Translations under genes and position numbers: made by a program
Notes under the pieces: generated by a model
The model's input: the letters and a program-made list of their open reading frames with translations, nothing else
Told to the model about the DNA's origin: nothing
The model's database searches: none
Assembly (NCBI RefSeq): GCF_020531965.1
Contig: NZ_JAJAWH010000018.1
Location: 1 to 64,000 of the forward strand
DNA length: 64,000 nucleotides
Direction: 5' to 3'
From: Pseudorhizobium xiangyangii
Lineage (GTDB): Bacteria; Pseudomonadota; Alphaproteobacteria; Rhizobiales; Rhizobiaceae
In this document: piece after piece, positions 9,781 to 19,629 of the stretch
Position numbering within the stretch: the stretch's first letter is position 1
Layout: every line of letters begins with the position of its first letter

Positions 9781-10919
9781 GCCGCTCCGGGTGGCAGCAG
9801 AAACAGGGTAAGGCCAAAAATGGCATAGACCGCCAGGGCCATGACGCCCGCATACCATGCTGCTTGCCCACTATTGGACAGCATGGACGCCGACATCGTG
9901 GCGATCAGCATCATCGTGACCGCCCCGGGCCAGAATTGCAGGGACATCGGTTCCGGCCCTAAAAAATAGCTGACAAGCACCATTACCGGGGCAACGAAAA
10001 GAGCGATTTGCGCCGCACTGCCCAACGCAATGCCGACGCTGAGATCAAGGCGGTTTGAGCGCGCGGCAGAGAAGGCACTTGTCATCTCCGCGGCCCCTCC
10101 CACAAGAGCGACGACAATAAAGCCGACGAACGCGGGCGTCATCCCAAGATGTTGAGCGGCAATCTGGACGGAGCCCACGAAGATCTCACTCACCATCGCG
10201 ACCAGGAGCGTGATGACAATCAACAAGGTAACACCCACCGAAACGGGCCATGATTTTTCTTCCGCTGTCGCGTGATTGACGCTGGTAAACAGCTCCTTGT
10301 GGGTCTTCAGGGAAAACAGCATGCCGAGTCCGTAGACGGCGATGAGCAAGATCGCCAAGCCCAGGCTAAGCTGCTGGGAAAGTGCTGCGGCAGACGCACT
10401 CTCCCCCTCACTGACAAGCGAGGGCACCAGAATGGCTATCGTTGCCAGGAACAGAAGGCTCGCCTGAAAACGCGCATTGACCCTGTTGAACTCCTGCAGA
10501 TGATGTTTGAGCCCGCCAAGAAGAAACGACCCACCCAGCATGAAAAGGGTATTGGTGACGATCGCGCCCGCGATCGAAGCCTTGACCAGCAGGTATTGTC
10601 CGGCCTGCAGTGCAGCGAGCGAGATAACGAGCTCAGTCAGATTACCGAGCGTGGCGTTGAGGAGGCCTCCAACGGCATCCCCGGTCTTCGCTGCCACCGA
10701 TTCGGTCGCGCGGCTCAGTAGCGCTGCCAGCGGAACGATGGCGGCCACCGAGAGGAAAAACAACCAGGTATGCGCCTCTGGCGAGACCTGTTCCAAGACG
10801 ATAACGAGAGGCACGAAGACTATGAGGGCAAAGAGGGGGTTTCGTCGCACCTCGGCCAAGACAACTTCGATTCCAGCACGCGGGGACGCGATGGAACTCT
10901 CCTCCTCAAGGTTTCGCAT
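9774..10919 (-). CDS. Ca2+/H+ antiporter (CaCA superfamily, ChaA/Cax-like)
   Basis: 381-residue inner-membrane exchanger with about 11 hydrophobic segments. Two inverted alpha-repeats carry the ion-binding signatures: GGLLNATLGNLTELVIS near residues 85-101 and GGAAEMTSAFSAARSNRLDLS near residues 275-295. Both acidic residues (Glu in GNLTE and in GAAEM) are present, so an active exchanger is expected. It exports Ca2+ (or Na+/K+ at high pH) for protons. It lies 86 bases after the amino-acid binding protein in the polyamine operon and is coupled to the VIT-like gene. Confidence 0.9.
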   Translation of the reverse strand: MRNLEEESSIASPRAGIEVVLAEVRRNPLFALIVFVPLVIVLEQVSPEAHTWLFFLSVAAIVPLAALLSRATESVAAKTGDAVGGLLNATLGNLTELVISLAALQAGQYLLVKASIAGAIVTNTLFMLGGSFLLGGLKHHLQEFNRVNARFQASLLFLATIAILVPSLVSEGESASAAALSQQLSLGLAILLIAVYGLGMLFSLKTHKELFTSVNHATAEEKSWPVSVGVTLLIVITLLVAMVSEIFVGSVQIAAQHLGMTPAFVGFIVVALVGGAAEMTSAFSAARSNRLDLSVGIALGSAAQIALFVAPVMVLVSYFLGPEPMSLQFWPGAVTMMLIATMSASMLSNSGQAAWYAGVMALAVYAIFGLTLFLLPPGAAQ

Positions 10920-11005
10920 CGGATCCTCCTCCTCAGCAGGAGAGCAGATCTGTAGATCACCGCCTCAATCTACGAGCCCCGATTGGCGGCAGCATCGTGC
11001 AAAAT

Positions 11006-11923
11006 CTACTCTGGCAGGGCCGTCTGTCGGAAAAAGGTTACGATCGCATCGTCCGGCGGACCGAACCAGGTCGTGAAGAACAACCGAAAACCCGGTGACC
11101 GATACATCTCACTCAAGGCGCGATCGACGGTCAACCGGAAGTCCTCGTCTCCGCGGGACAATTCCAAGCCAAGCGGCTCGTAGGTGAAATGGCGTTTCAG
11201 AACAACCAGATTGCCCGAGTTTTCACTACGAGCTGATGCGTCCATGAGCACAGGCATATCCCCGAACAGCGCGGCCGAACTGCCATCGATCACACCGTCG
11301 ATGCCTTGCTGGTAGCCATCCACCGACTTGGCTGTCGCCGCGAGATGGAAAGTATTGATCCTCTCCGACAGCCATTGCTCGCTTGTTGTGCCGGCAACTG
11401 CTGAGAACGTCTTGTTCTCAAGGACGGTGCGTGCCGGAGAACCGCGCCAGACGGGCCGGATTGATGGCTCCCCGAACTCCAGAACCTCAAGGAGAGCCAG
11501 TGGCGCACTCGTGCTCAACAATGCACCAGTTCCACTGGGGAAAATCGAGATGGAAAACGAGACTTCCTGTCTTCGCGTAAGCGTTACAGGCTCTGCGCCA
11601 CAGACAAGATCGACCACTCCATCCTGGACTGCACGGTGCCGGGCTTCGCCGACCGAGATCCACTCCACCTTCAGCTGCGGGACATCCTTTTTCAAGTTGT
11701 CGGCTATTTGGTTGCAGAGGGCCACCGCGTATCCATCGGGTGTCCCCTGGTCATTCGCAAACGAGAACGGTCTCGCGTCCGGCTCGTAGCCGAACTTCAC
11801 CATGCCGGAGCTACGGATACGATCCAATGTCTGCGCGTAACTGGGCGTCCACATAGCTTGTGCGAGCACTGCGGCCAGCGCTGTAACCGCGACGCCGATC
11901 CATGGGTTTCTTGTACTTGGCAT
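11006..11923 (-). CDS. Orphan amino-acid ABC-type substrate-binding protein
   Basis: 305-residue periplasmic protein of the SBP_bac_3 family. Residues 10-30 form a signal peptide (cleavage near SYAQ). The mature part starts with the family pattern SSGMVKFGYEPDARPFSF and continues DGYAVALCNQIADNL, with DLVCGAEPVTLTRRQEVSFS at the hinge. No ABC permease or ATPase lies near it, so it cannot form a transporter from neighbours alone. It is 25 bases after potE and in the same orientation, so it probably belongs to the decarboxylase operon, perhaps feeding or sensing basic amino acids. Confidence 0.85.
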   Translation of the reverse strand: MPSTRNPWIGVAVTALAAVLAQAMWTPSYAQTLDRIRSSGMVKFGYEPDARPFSFANDQGTPDGYAVALCNQIADNLKKDVPQLKVEWISVGEARHRAVQDGVVDLVCGAEPVTLTRRQEVSFSISIFPSGTGALLSTSAPLALLEVLEFGEPSIRPVWRGSPARTVLENKTFSAVAGTTSEQWLSERINTFHLAATAKSVDGYQQGIDGVIDGSSAALFGDMPVLMDASARSENSGNLVVLKRHFTYEPLGLELSRGDEDFRLTVDRALSEMYRSPGFRLFFTTWFGPPDDAIVTFFRQTALPE

Positions 11924-11948
11924 GGCGGGTCCTCCTGGAGCATCCTCT

Positions 11949-13307
11949 TCAAGCGACAGGCTGTCGGCTCACGCCGCCCGTAAAGCGCGGCGAAATCCAG
12001 CCGTAAATGATGAAACCAATCCCTGTCACCATCATGCCGCCGAGGACAGCATCCTTACCCGAGGCGTAGATGGCAAAGACGCTGTAGAGCATGCCAACCG
12101 TCGCCACGAAGGCAGTCAGGCGATACTTCGCCTGGGATACGCCTGCGGTCTTCATCATGACGAACAGCGCTGAGAGCGCGATGATGTAAGGCAGCACGTT
12201 CGTCACGACAGCGAGGTTAACCAGGGCTGAAAACTGCTCGTTCAAGGTCGGTGAAATGGTCATGAGCGCCAGGCATGTCTGGACGATGCCGAGGATAATC
12301 ATGCCGTGGACGGGCGCGCCCATCTCGTTCACGCGAGAGAACACCGCAGGGAACATCCTTTCCTGCGCCGCCGTGCGTGCGGTTTGCGCAATGGTGAACT
12401 GCCAGCCCAGAAGGGAGCCGAGGCAGGCAAGCACGGCCAGTGCCATAATCACCGAGCCAATCGTCGAATTGAACATGGTCGCATAAGCGAGCGCGAATGG
12501 CCCTGTCGACACAGCGAGATCGGCATTTGGCACGATCCCCTGAATGACCGTCGTCGACAGGATGTAGATTACTGCGGCCCCCAGTGTGCCGAACATGCAC
12601 GCGAGGGGGACGTCACGCTTCGGATTTTCCACTGCGTCCGAATTCTGAGCCGCCGACTCCATGCCGAGAAAGGCCCAGAGTGTCAAAGAAATGCTGGATC
12701 CCATCCCCTGCCCCAGCGTGAGCCCATTGGGATTCCAGGCAGCGGCAAACGTGCTGGAACTGAACCAGAACCAACCGATGATCGACAGCAACCCGACAGG
12801 GATGATGACACCCCACACCGTGATCGATCCAATCCGGCCGGTAATGCGCGGTCCACCGAAATTTGCTGCTGTCGTCAGCCAGAGCAGAACAATCAACGCC
12901 AGGCAAGTCATGATAGGCGTCGAAGTCAAAGCCGGAAAAAACCCGGCCAGATAGCCTACCGCAGAGATGCCAATGGCGACATTGCCGATTGCGAGCGACA
13001 GGAAGTAGAGGAAGAACACCAGGAAGTAACCATCCTTCCCGTAGGCGTCTTCCGCATAGGCGGACATTCCGCCAGGACGTTGATTGAATAGTCCAGCCTG
13101 AGCAAAACCATAGGCGATCGCCATCGAACCGAGAGCCGTTACCAGCCAGGAAAGTAGCGAAATCGCGCCGACCTGAGCCATGTTGGCTGGCAGCATAATA
13201 ATCCCAGACCCCATCATATTCACGGCAACGATGAAGGTCAGCTGCATCAAGTTCATCTTTTTCTTGCCGGAGGCCTCTTTCGCGAGATGCATGGTGTTAT
13301 CGGTCAT
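11949..13307 (-). CDS. potE: Putrescine:ornithine antiporter, PotE-like
   Basis: 452-residue APC-superfamily permease with 12 predicted membrane helices. The first helix carries NMMGSGIIMLPANMAQVG, the substrate-binding GSGI signature of PotE/CadB/AdiC antiporters. SLTLWAFLGMESAAQNSD and VNEMGAPVHGMIILG match PotE best. It would exchange external ornithine for internal putrescine, removing a proton with each decarboxylation cycle. Its ATG overlaps the TGA of the ornithine decarboxylase by 4 bases, the speF-potE pairing known from E. coli. Confidence 0.92.
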   Translation of the reverse strand: MTDNTMHLAKEASGKKKMNLMQLTFIVAVNMMGSGIIMLPANMAQVGAISLLSWLVTALGSMAIAYGFAQAGLFNQRPGGMSAYAEDAYGKDGYFLVFFLYFLSLAIGNVAIGISAVGYLAGFFPALTSTPIMTCLALIVLLWLTTAANFGGPRITGRIGSITVWGVIIPVGLLSIIGWFWFSSSTFAAAWNPNGLTLGQGMGSSISLTLWAFLGMESAAQNSDAVENPKRDVPLACMFGTLGAAVIYILSTTVIQGIVPNADLAVSTGPFALAYATMFNSTIGSVIMALAVLACLGSLLGWQFTIAQTARTAAQERMFPAVFSRVNEMGAPVHGMIILGIVQTCLALMTISPTLNEQFSALVNLAVVTNVLPYIIALSALFVMMKTAGVSQAKYRLTAFVATVGMLYSVFAIYASGKDAVLGGMMVTGIGFIIYGWISPRFTGGVSRQPVA

Positions 13308-15694
13308 GACGAGATCCTCTCATCTTGCTCGCGTACGACATACGTGTGGAATTTTACCCGCCCATCAACGCGCTCCTGGAAGACGCCCTGCACCTCGTAG
13401 TTGAAGCCGGGGAAGCGGTTGAACGACTCTTCGAAAGCCAGGAAGTACTCACGCATCGCGCGCGCCCGATCGTCCCAGCGTTCGCCCGGAACAATCACGC
13501 CGATACCCGGCGGATATATCAGTGCCAGGGTAGCAGAGATGCGACCTGCGGCTTCCGAGAGCGGCACGTAGTCGACATTGTTGGCAACCAGCGCTTCATA
13601 GGCAAGCTTGGGTGACATCGCCGGTTCCGGAAAACTTTCTGAACGGAAGCACAGTCGCTGAAGTTGTTTGACACCAGCGGTCCGGTAGAAGGAGTGCATC
13701 TCGTTGCAAACCTGCCGCAATGTATAGCCGGCATAACGCTCGCGGTTTGCAGCGAAGACGGTTGGCAACACCTCCTGCAATGAGGCATCCCGATCCCAGA
13801 GGTTCTTGAACTTCACCAGCTTCGCCACAAGCGTATTCAGCTTGCTTTCGTCTTCTGCTGGCGTGAGGAGGAAGAGCAGGCTGTTAAGGTCGCACTTTTC
13901 CGGCACCACCCGCTGCTCACGTAGATAGTTTGCGACGACCGTCGCGGGGATGCCGAAGTTACGATACTCGCCCGTCTTCCGGTCGATACCGGGTGTTAGC
14001 AGCGTCAGCTTGTTGGGATCCACCATGGTGTAGCCGGAAGCATAACCTGTGTAGCCATGCCATTTAGCGTCCGGATCGAAATGCCAGCACTGCGGCTCTT
14101 TCTTCAGCACATCGGTGGAGATATCCTCCCAAGGCATATCAACGACATCGCTGACATGGGGTGAGCCCGTCACTGTAACTGTATCCGGCACGAAGGGATC
14201 GAAGAACCACTGATCCTCAGGATCTGCTGCATTGGTTTCGTAGTGCTTCACGAAGCTTCGGAACTTCTTGCGCACCTCAATGCCCAATGCGATACAGCGA
14301 TCCCAGAGCATCTCCCCTGCCTTGCCCTCGTGAATCTTGGCGTTGACGTCAAGCGAAGCAAACAGCGGATAAAAGGGGGACGTCGACACATTCATCAACA
14401 GGGATTCGTTGAAGCGCTTGTGCTCGATAAATCTGCTCTGATCCCGGATGTGTTCGTCCCGTTTGTGAATCTGGGACGCCTGTGAAAAACCCGCGCCCTG
14501 CTTGTGAACCGACTGGGTTGAGAACAGGCCGGGCATGTCTGCCGACAGATCATCGAGCCGCATGGGGCTGCGGCCCTCGAAAAGGGGATGAAACGCGTTG
14601 TATCCGATCCATGCCTCATCCCAGAGCACGTAGTCACAGAGATGGCCGATCTTCTCCATCACCTGACGCACGTTGTAGATAGTTCCGTCATAGGTGGCGA
14701 GCTGGATGCAAGCGAGGCGGAAGGGTCTGTGGACTTTGGCGCGATCCTTGTCGGCAATCAGCGGATGCGTCGCGATCTTCTCGCGCAACCAGTTCTCATC
14801 CCAGGCGTCCCAGTCCACCGCACCAATCATCCCGAAAGCATTGCGGGCGGTCGGAAGAAAAATGGGAATAGCGCCAGCTTGCACGAGAGCACCCTGGTGC
14901 AATGACTTGTGATTGTTGCGGTCGAAGAGCACGAGATCGCCAGCTCGTAGCACAGCGTTGGTCACCACTTTGTTGGAGGTACTCGTGCCGTTCAGAATGA
15001 AGTAGGTTCGATCGGCACCAAAGATGCGCGCCGCCTGTTTCTGGGCATCGACCGCGGGACCCTCGTGGATAAGCAGATCGCCAAGATCCACATCCGCATT
15101 GCACAGGTCGTTTCGGAAGATGCTTTCTCCGAAATACTTAAAAAAGAGCTGTCCCGCCGGGGACTTTCGATAGAATTGCCCCCCTTGATGGCCGGGGCAA
15201 TCGAAGGCGATGTTGGCCTCACCGTCGTAAGCCATCATTCCCCCAAAAAATGGAGGCAACAGCGACTTTCCGTAACTGATCAGGCTGGAAATGATCTGCT
15301 TCGCGTAGAAAGTCGGCGTCTGCTGGCCCAGATATACGAAACCATCAACTTCACCGGCCATTTCAACGACATCGAGATCCGCAATCGTCACAGTGTCCGC
15401 CATCGCCCAGATCGGGGTGCGAAAGCCAATTTCACGAACGGAACGAAGAAAGGTGCGTGCGTTCTCCAGCCGCCCGCCTTCGACGGAGCCGATATAGGCT
15501 CCGACGGACGCGTCTTCCGACACATCCGCCGTGTAGTCCTCGCGCAGTTCGACCTCGAACTTTTCAGCTGCGATCTGCGCGAGCAACTCATCGATCTGCG
15601 GATTGTCGCGGTCCACGACGGCGACAACCTTCAGCATCTTGTGGAACGGGATGGCGACGGTGGGAGACTTCACATCGCGCGGGATCATCGTCAC
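13304..15694 (-). CDS. speF: Ornithine decarboxylase, SpeF-type PLP enzyme
   Basis: 796-residue fold-I decarboxylase with an N-terminal wing domain (residues 1-130), a PLP domain and a C-terminal domain. The PLP lysine is K398 in STQSVHKQGAGFSQ. The SVHKQ-AGFSQ-SQIHK form is that of ornithine decarboxylases SpeC/SpeF rather than the STHKLL of lysine/arginine enzymes. DEAWIGYNAFHP holds the PLP Asp. It makes putrescine from ornithine, using one proton. A GTG start overlaps the adiA stop by 4 bases, with GGAGG just upstream; an ATG 6 bases downstream is an alternative. The stop overlaps potE. It is somewhat longer than E. coli SpeF. Confidence 0.9.
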   Translation of the reverse strand: MTMIPRDVKSPTVAIPFHKMLKVVAVVDRDNPQIDELLAQIAAEKFEVELREDYTADVSEDASVGAYIGSVEGGRLENARTFLRSVREIGFRTPIWAMADTVTIADLDVVEMAGEVDGFVYLGQQTPTFYAKQIISSLISYGKSLLPPFFGGMMAYDGEANIAFDCPGHQGGQFYRKSPAGQLFFKYFGESIFRNDLCNADVDLGDLLIHEGPAVDAQKQAARIFGADRTYFILNGTSTSNKVVTNAVLRAGDLVLFDRNNHKSLHQGALVQAGAIPIFLPTARNAFGMIGAVDWDAWDENWLREKIATHPLIADKDRAKVHRPFRLACIQLATYDGTIYNVRQVMEKIGHLCDYVLWDEAWIGYNAFHPLFEGRSPMRLDDLSADMPGLFSTQSVHKQGAGFSQASQIHKRDEHIRDQSRFIEHKRFNESLLMNVSTSPFYPLFASLDVNAKIHEGKAGEMLWDRCIALGIEVRKKFRSFVKHYETNAADPEDQWFFDPFVPDTVTVTGSPHVSDVVDMPWEDISTDVLKKEPQCWHFDPDAKWHGYTGYASGYTMVDPNKLTLLTPGIDRKTGEYRNFGIPATVVANYLREQRVVPEKCDLNSLLFLLTPAEDESKLNTLVAKLVKFKNLWDRDASLQEVLPTVFAANRERYAGYTLRQVCNEMHSFYRTAGVKQLQRLCFRSESFPEPAMSPKLAYEALVANNVDYVPLSEAAGRISATLALIYPPGIGVIVPGERWDDRARAMREYFLAFEESFNRFPGFNYEVQGVFQERVDGRVKFHTYVVREQDERISS

Positions 15695-17946
15695 GGTCCC
15701 TCCGCAACGCAGTCCACAAGGTAGCGACGCCCTCCGTCCCCGGGCGCAAATCGCAATCCGTGAACGTCGGTCTCGAAACCGGGGAATCTCCGGTCGAACT
15801 CACGGGCGTAGAGCAGATAGTCCTGGATCGATCTGGTAGCCTCAGTGATCCGCTCGCCGGGCATTATCAAAGGAATACCAGGCGGATAGGGAACGATCAT
15901 CACAGCAAGGGTGCGGTTCATGAGATTGTCGATCTCGACGCTCTCGATCTGACCTTTGACCAGATGATCGTACGCATCCGCCGGCCGCAATGCCATTTCA
16001 GGGAGCACGGTGTACATCTCACGCTGGGCCTTGGGCACATCGTCCTTGAGGTAGACCTCGTGGATGCGCTCGCACAAGTCTCGCAGTCCCATCCCTGCAT
16101 AGGCGTCCGGATGGGCTTGCGCGATTGCGGGCAGTGCGCGTGTCAGCGGGGCATTGGCGTCATAGAGATCCTTGAAATTGATGAGTTCGGTGACGAGAGT
16201 GCTCCACTTGCCGCGGGTGGTCCCCATCGAGAAAAGGACAAGGAAGGAGTACAGTCCGGTCTTTTCGATTTCGATGCGGCGTGAGGAGAGGAACCTCGTG
16301 ACGACGGCGGCGGGAATTCCGTGTTCCTGAAGAGTGCCATTCGCCGACAATCCCGGAGAAAGGATCGTCACCTTGATCGGATCGACCATGACATGGTTTT
16401 CAGCGAGATCCGCGAAGCCGTGCCACGCATCATCCGGTTTCAGAACCCAGTCGTCATGGCTGTCGCTTGGCGTTGCTTCAGCGACGGTTGGTTCCCAAAT
16501 GTCGAACCACCAGGATCCGTCCATCTGCTTTCGTACCGAGTTCATCGCACGGCGGAAGCTGATCGCCTCGTCGATCATCTCCTGCACCAAAGCGCGTCCG
16601 GCTGGCTGCTCCATCATGGCAGCCGCGACATCGCACGAGGCAATGATGCCATATTGAGGTGATGTCGAGGTGTGCATCATGAAAGCTTCGTTGAAGCGCG
16701 TGATGTCGAGGTGCTTGTTCTCCGCATGCTGGATGTGGATCATCGATGCTTGGGAGAATGCCGCCAACAGCTTGTGCGTCGAGTGCGTCGCGAAGGTAAT
16801 GGCATTCTGCGAGCGTGCCGGCTGAGTTGAAGAGATCCCATGGAAGCCATCGTAGAACTCGTGGAAGTTCGCGTAGGCGTACCAGGCCTCGTCGAAATGC
16901 AGTACTTCGACCGCATCACCAAGCGACGTCTTGATGGCATCGACATTGTAGCAAAGCCCGTCATAGGTGGAATTGGTTATGACCATCAGGCGCACCTTGC
17001 CGCTGGTTTGACCGGCAAAGGGACTTGCAGCGATCTTTCGTCCGATGGCTTGCGGCGTGAACTGGTCCTTCGAAATCGGGCCGATGATGCCGAGGCCGTT
17101 GCGTGACGGAATGAGGTATATCGGGGTCGCCCCGGTCATGATCAGCGAGTGCAGGATCGATTTGTGGCAATTGCGATCGCAAAGCACGAGATCCCCTCGC
17201 CCGACCATGCCGTGCCAGACGATCTTGTTTGCGGTTGACGTGCCGCCGACAACGAACAGTGTCTCATCGGTACCGAAGATGCGTGCAGCATTTCGCTCGC
17301 CATCGGCTATCGGACCGACATGATCGAGCAATGAACCGACGCTGCCGACTGATACCGAAATGTCGGACCTGAGCGTGTTTTCGCCGAAGAAGGTATAAAA
17401 GAGCTGTCCGACGGGGCTTTTGCGGAAGGCAACGCCGCCGCCATGACCCGGCGTATGCCAGGAATATGCACCCTCAAGCGTATAGGCCATCAAGGCCTTG
17501 AACATCGGCGGCGGGAGCCTGTCGAGGTAGTTCCTCGCAGCCTGCACGATTGCGCGGGCCATGAATTCCGCAGAATCCTCAAACAAGCGCAGGAAGGCAT
17601 TGGCGTGGCGCAGCACACCGGACGGTACATCTTCGGCCGTGGTCTCATCACCGAAGAGAAATATTGGCAGCCTGTCGTTCTTCCGACGCTTTGCACTCAA
17701 GACCTCTTCAAGCACTTGCCAGCGAGTGGCTTTGTCCTCCACACCATCCACGGAAACCAGCCAACAGGATTCCGTATTGAAAATATGCACCAGACGACTT
17801 GCGTCATCGTAGGAGAGGCCGGAAACGACGCGGAACCCCTCTCTCTCGATAGCTGCCGCCAGATCGCGCATTCCACGCCCGGCAGCGCTCTTGCCGTCAA
17901 AATCCTCGTCAATGACTGCAATCGGAAATGCCTTTAGGAACTCCAT
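15691..17946 (-). CDS. adiA: Arginine decarboxylase, AdiA-type (Orn/Lys/Arg decarboxylase family)
   Basis: 751-residue PLP decarboxylase with an N-terminal wing domain. The PLP lysine is K392 in THSTHKLLAAFSQASMIH and DEAWYAYANFHEFYDG carries the PLP Asp. The SxHKLL form groups it with AdiA, CadA and LdcC. A C-terminal stretch (SMGTTRGKWSTLV, then YDAN, then YAGMGLRDL) resembles AdiA more than CadA as I recall these sequences, so arginine to agmatine is my preferred reaction, with lysine as alternative. It is the first gene of the minus-strand operon and is coupled to the ornithine decarboxylase. A perfect FNR/FixK box lies about 100 bases upstream. Confidence 0.85.
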   Translation of the reverse strand: MEFLKAFPIAVIDEDFDGKSAAGRGMRDLAAAIEREGFRVVSGLSYDDASRLVHIFNTESCWLVSVDGVEDKATRWQVLEEVLSAKRRKNDRLPIFLFGDETTAEDVPSGVLRHANAFLRLFEDSAEFMARAIVQAARNYLDRLPPPMFKALMAYTLEGAYSWHTPGHGGGVAFRKSPVGQLFYTFFGENTLRSDISVSVGSVGSLLDHVGPIADGERNAARIFGTDETLFVVGGTSTANKIVWHGMVGRGDLVLCDRNCHKSILHSLIMTGATPIYLIPSRNGLGIIGPISKDQFTPQAIGRKIAASPFAGQTSGKVRLMVITNSTYDGLCYNVDAIKTSLGDAVEVLHFDEAWYAYANFHEFYDGFHGISSTQPARSQNAITFATHSTHKLLAAFSQASMIHIQHAENKHLDITRFNEAFMMHTSTSPQYGIIASCDVAAAMMEQPAGRALVQEMIDEAISFRRAMNSVRKQMDGSWWFDIWEPTVAEATPSDSHDDWVLKPDDAWHGFADLAENHVMVDPIKVTILSPGLSANGTLQEHGIPAAVVTRFLSSRRIEIEKTGLYSFLVLFSMGTTRGKWSTLVTELINFKDLYDANAPLTRALPAIAQAHPDAYAGMGLRDLCERIHEVYLKDDVPKAQREMYTVLPEMALRPADAYDHLVKGQIESVEIDNLMNRTLAVMIVPYPPGIPLIMPGERITEATRSIQDYLLYAREFDRRFPGFETDVHGLRFAPGDGGRRYLVDCVAEGP

Positions 17947-18042
17947 TCGTCCCTCCAGAACCCGCCGTTGTCCCCAGGCGGCGACAGGGCTGCCTCGTGC
18001 GTCTCAGATTGGTAATCCTACACTCTGGGTAAGGCGTCGTCG

Positions 18043-18056
18043 TTGATTGCAATCAA
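18043..18056. promoter_or_regulatory. Perfect FNR/FixK-type box between divergent adiA and the AdiC-like gene
   Basis: The 14-base palindrome TTGATTGCAATCAA matches the FNR consensus TTGAT-N4-ATCAA at every defined base and the rhizobial FixK consensus TTG(A/C)-N6-(T/G)CAA. It is centred at 18049.5, 97 bases upstream of adiA and 180 bases upstream of the antiporter start, so it could drive either gene. A FixK-like protein is encoded 7.5 kb away. Confidence 0.8.
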
Positions 18057-18236
18057 CGTAACCGATGAGGCGTCCCGAACGGTGCGCAGGCTCCTATTCT
18101 CGCGGACCGGGAAGACGTCCAGGCGATCTCTGTCTACGCATTAAACCGGATTGCGACGCTCATTCCTTGGATGGAAGATGGCGCGCCTGAAAGGTTGGCC
18201 AGCAGCACCTGGGAGACAAGTCTCGGAGGCGGATTC

Positions 18237-19607
18237 ATGACCACGTCGCCGAACGGCAAAAGTCTGGGATTAGCCGCATGTACCGCCATCGTGGTCGGTA
18301 ACATGGTAGGTTCCGGTTTCTACCTTTCGCCTGCAGCGGTCGCCCCTTACGGAAATCTTGCGATCATCGTCTGGATCGTCATGGGACTGGGCGCGATCTG
18401 TCTTGGCCTGACATTCGCGCGACTTGCCAGCCTGGTGCCTGCCGTCGGTGGACCCTACGCGTACACACGGCTGGCCTATGGTGACTTTGCGGGGTTCCTG
18501 ATCGCCTGGGGTTACTGGATTTCCATCTGGACATCACTCCCCGTCATCGCGATAGCCTTCGCGGGAGTGGTAGTCGATCTCGTTCCCACGTTTGGAAACC
18601 GCTTTGCCGCAACCATGCTGACGCTCGGGGTGATTTGGACGGTCGTGCTTGTGAACCTTCGTGGTGTTCATGCGGCAGGCCTTTTTTCCCAGATCACGAC
18701 CTATGCCAAGCTCATTCCGTTCGGTGCGGTTGCCATCGTCGGACTGTTTTTCATCGACATGTCGCATTTTTCCGAATTCAATCCCAGCGGCCAGCCACTG
18801 TTCCAGTCCGTTGCAGCTTTGGCGCCGTTGACCATGTTTGCTTACCTCGGACTGGAATCCGCAACTGTCCCCGCGGGCGATGTCCGCGACGCACGGCGTA
18901 CAATCCCGCGTTCAACGGTGCTCGGCATCTCCATCGCCGCGGCTCTTTATGTGCTCGGCACGGTTGTGGTCATGGGCATCGTTCCCCGGGAGCAACTCGT
19001 GCATTCCGTCGCCCCCTTTTCCGATGTGGCCAGGATCATGTGGGGACGAGCCGGAGAGCTTGCGATCTCGATCGCGGTCGTGCTTTCTTCGATTGGCGCC
19101 CTCAATGGCTGGACGCTTCTGATGGGGCAGGTTCCGATGGCGGCCGCTCGAGATGGGCTGTTTCCGCCACTCTTCGCACAGCTTTCCTCACGCGGCGTGC
19201 CGGCGGTGGGCATGATAGTCTCGGCCTCGCTCGCCACCCTGTTGGTCGTCGTCCAGGCTGTCGGGTCGGAAGGTTTTGCGGCCGTCTATCGGTTGATGGT
19301 CGGCCTAAGCACAATGACGGCCGTCGTCCCCTACGCGTTCTGCTCGCTTGCCCGAAGCCTTGTCGCCGCCCGCGTCACCGACGGACAAAAAGTGGAACGG
19401 GTGACCGCTGTCGAACTTGTCGCATTCGCTTTCGCAATATTCACGCTTTACGGCTCGGGTGCCGACCCGGTGCTTTACGGTCTGGTTCTTCTCATGCTCG
19501 GGATCCCCGTCTACGTCTGGCAGAGACGGAATGCTGCCGTGTCGATGGTTGAAGACACGCAAGCCGCAGGGGGTGCCGATGCTCGCCCTGCCGTTTCCAA
19601 TACTTGA
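18237..19607 (+). CDS. APC-superfamily basic amino acid antiporter, AdiC-like
   Basis: 456 residues with 12 predicted membrane helices. Helix 1 has VVGNMVGSGFYLSPAA (the GSG loop), and GWTLLMGQVPMAAARDGLFPP includes the tryptophan that gates substrate in AdiC. This fits arginine:agmatine exchange, but arginine:ornithine exchange serving the ADI pathway (ArcD role) is also possible since no other ArcD is present. The start at 18237 is chosen because GGAGG lies 7 bases before it; the ORF upstream to 18171 has no good site. It is convergent with arcC and divergent from adiA. Confidence 0.85.
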   Translation: MTTSPNGKSLGLAACTAIVVGNMVGSGFYLSPAAVAPYGNLAIIVWIVMGLGAICLGLTFARLASLVPAVGGPYAYTRLAYGDFAGFLIAWGYWISIWTSLPVIAIAFAGVVVDLVPTFGNRFAATMLTLGVIWTVVLVNLRGVHAAGLFSQITTYAKLIPFGAVAIVGLFFIDMSHFSEFNPSGQPLFQSVAALAPLTMFAYLGLESATVPAGDVRDARRTIPRSTVLGISIAAALYVLGTVVVMGIVPREQLVHSVAPFSDVARIMWGRAGELAISIAVVLSSIGALNGWTLLMGQVPMAAARDGLFPPLFAQLSSRGVPAVGMIVSASLATLLVVVQAVGSEGFAAVYRLMVGLSTMTAVVPYAFCSLARSLVAARVTDGQKVERVTAVELVAFAFAIFTLYGSGADPVLYGLVLLMLGIPVYVWQRRNAAVSMVEDTQAAGGADARPAVSNT

Positions 19608-19629
19608 TCAACTCCGGACGACAGCCATG

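Noticed and set aside
18011-18032. Two GGTAA copies near the FNR/FixK box as a second repeat element
   Set aside because: Spacing of 17 bases and very short match; likely chance.
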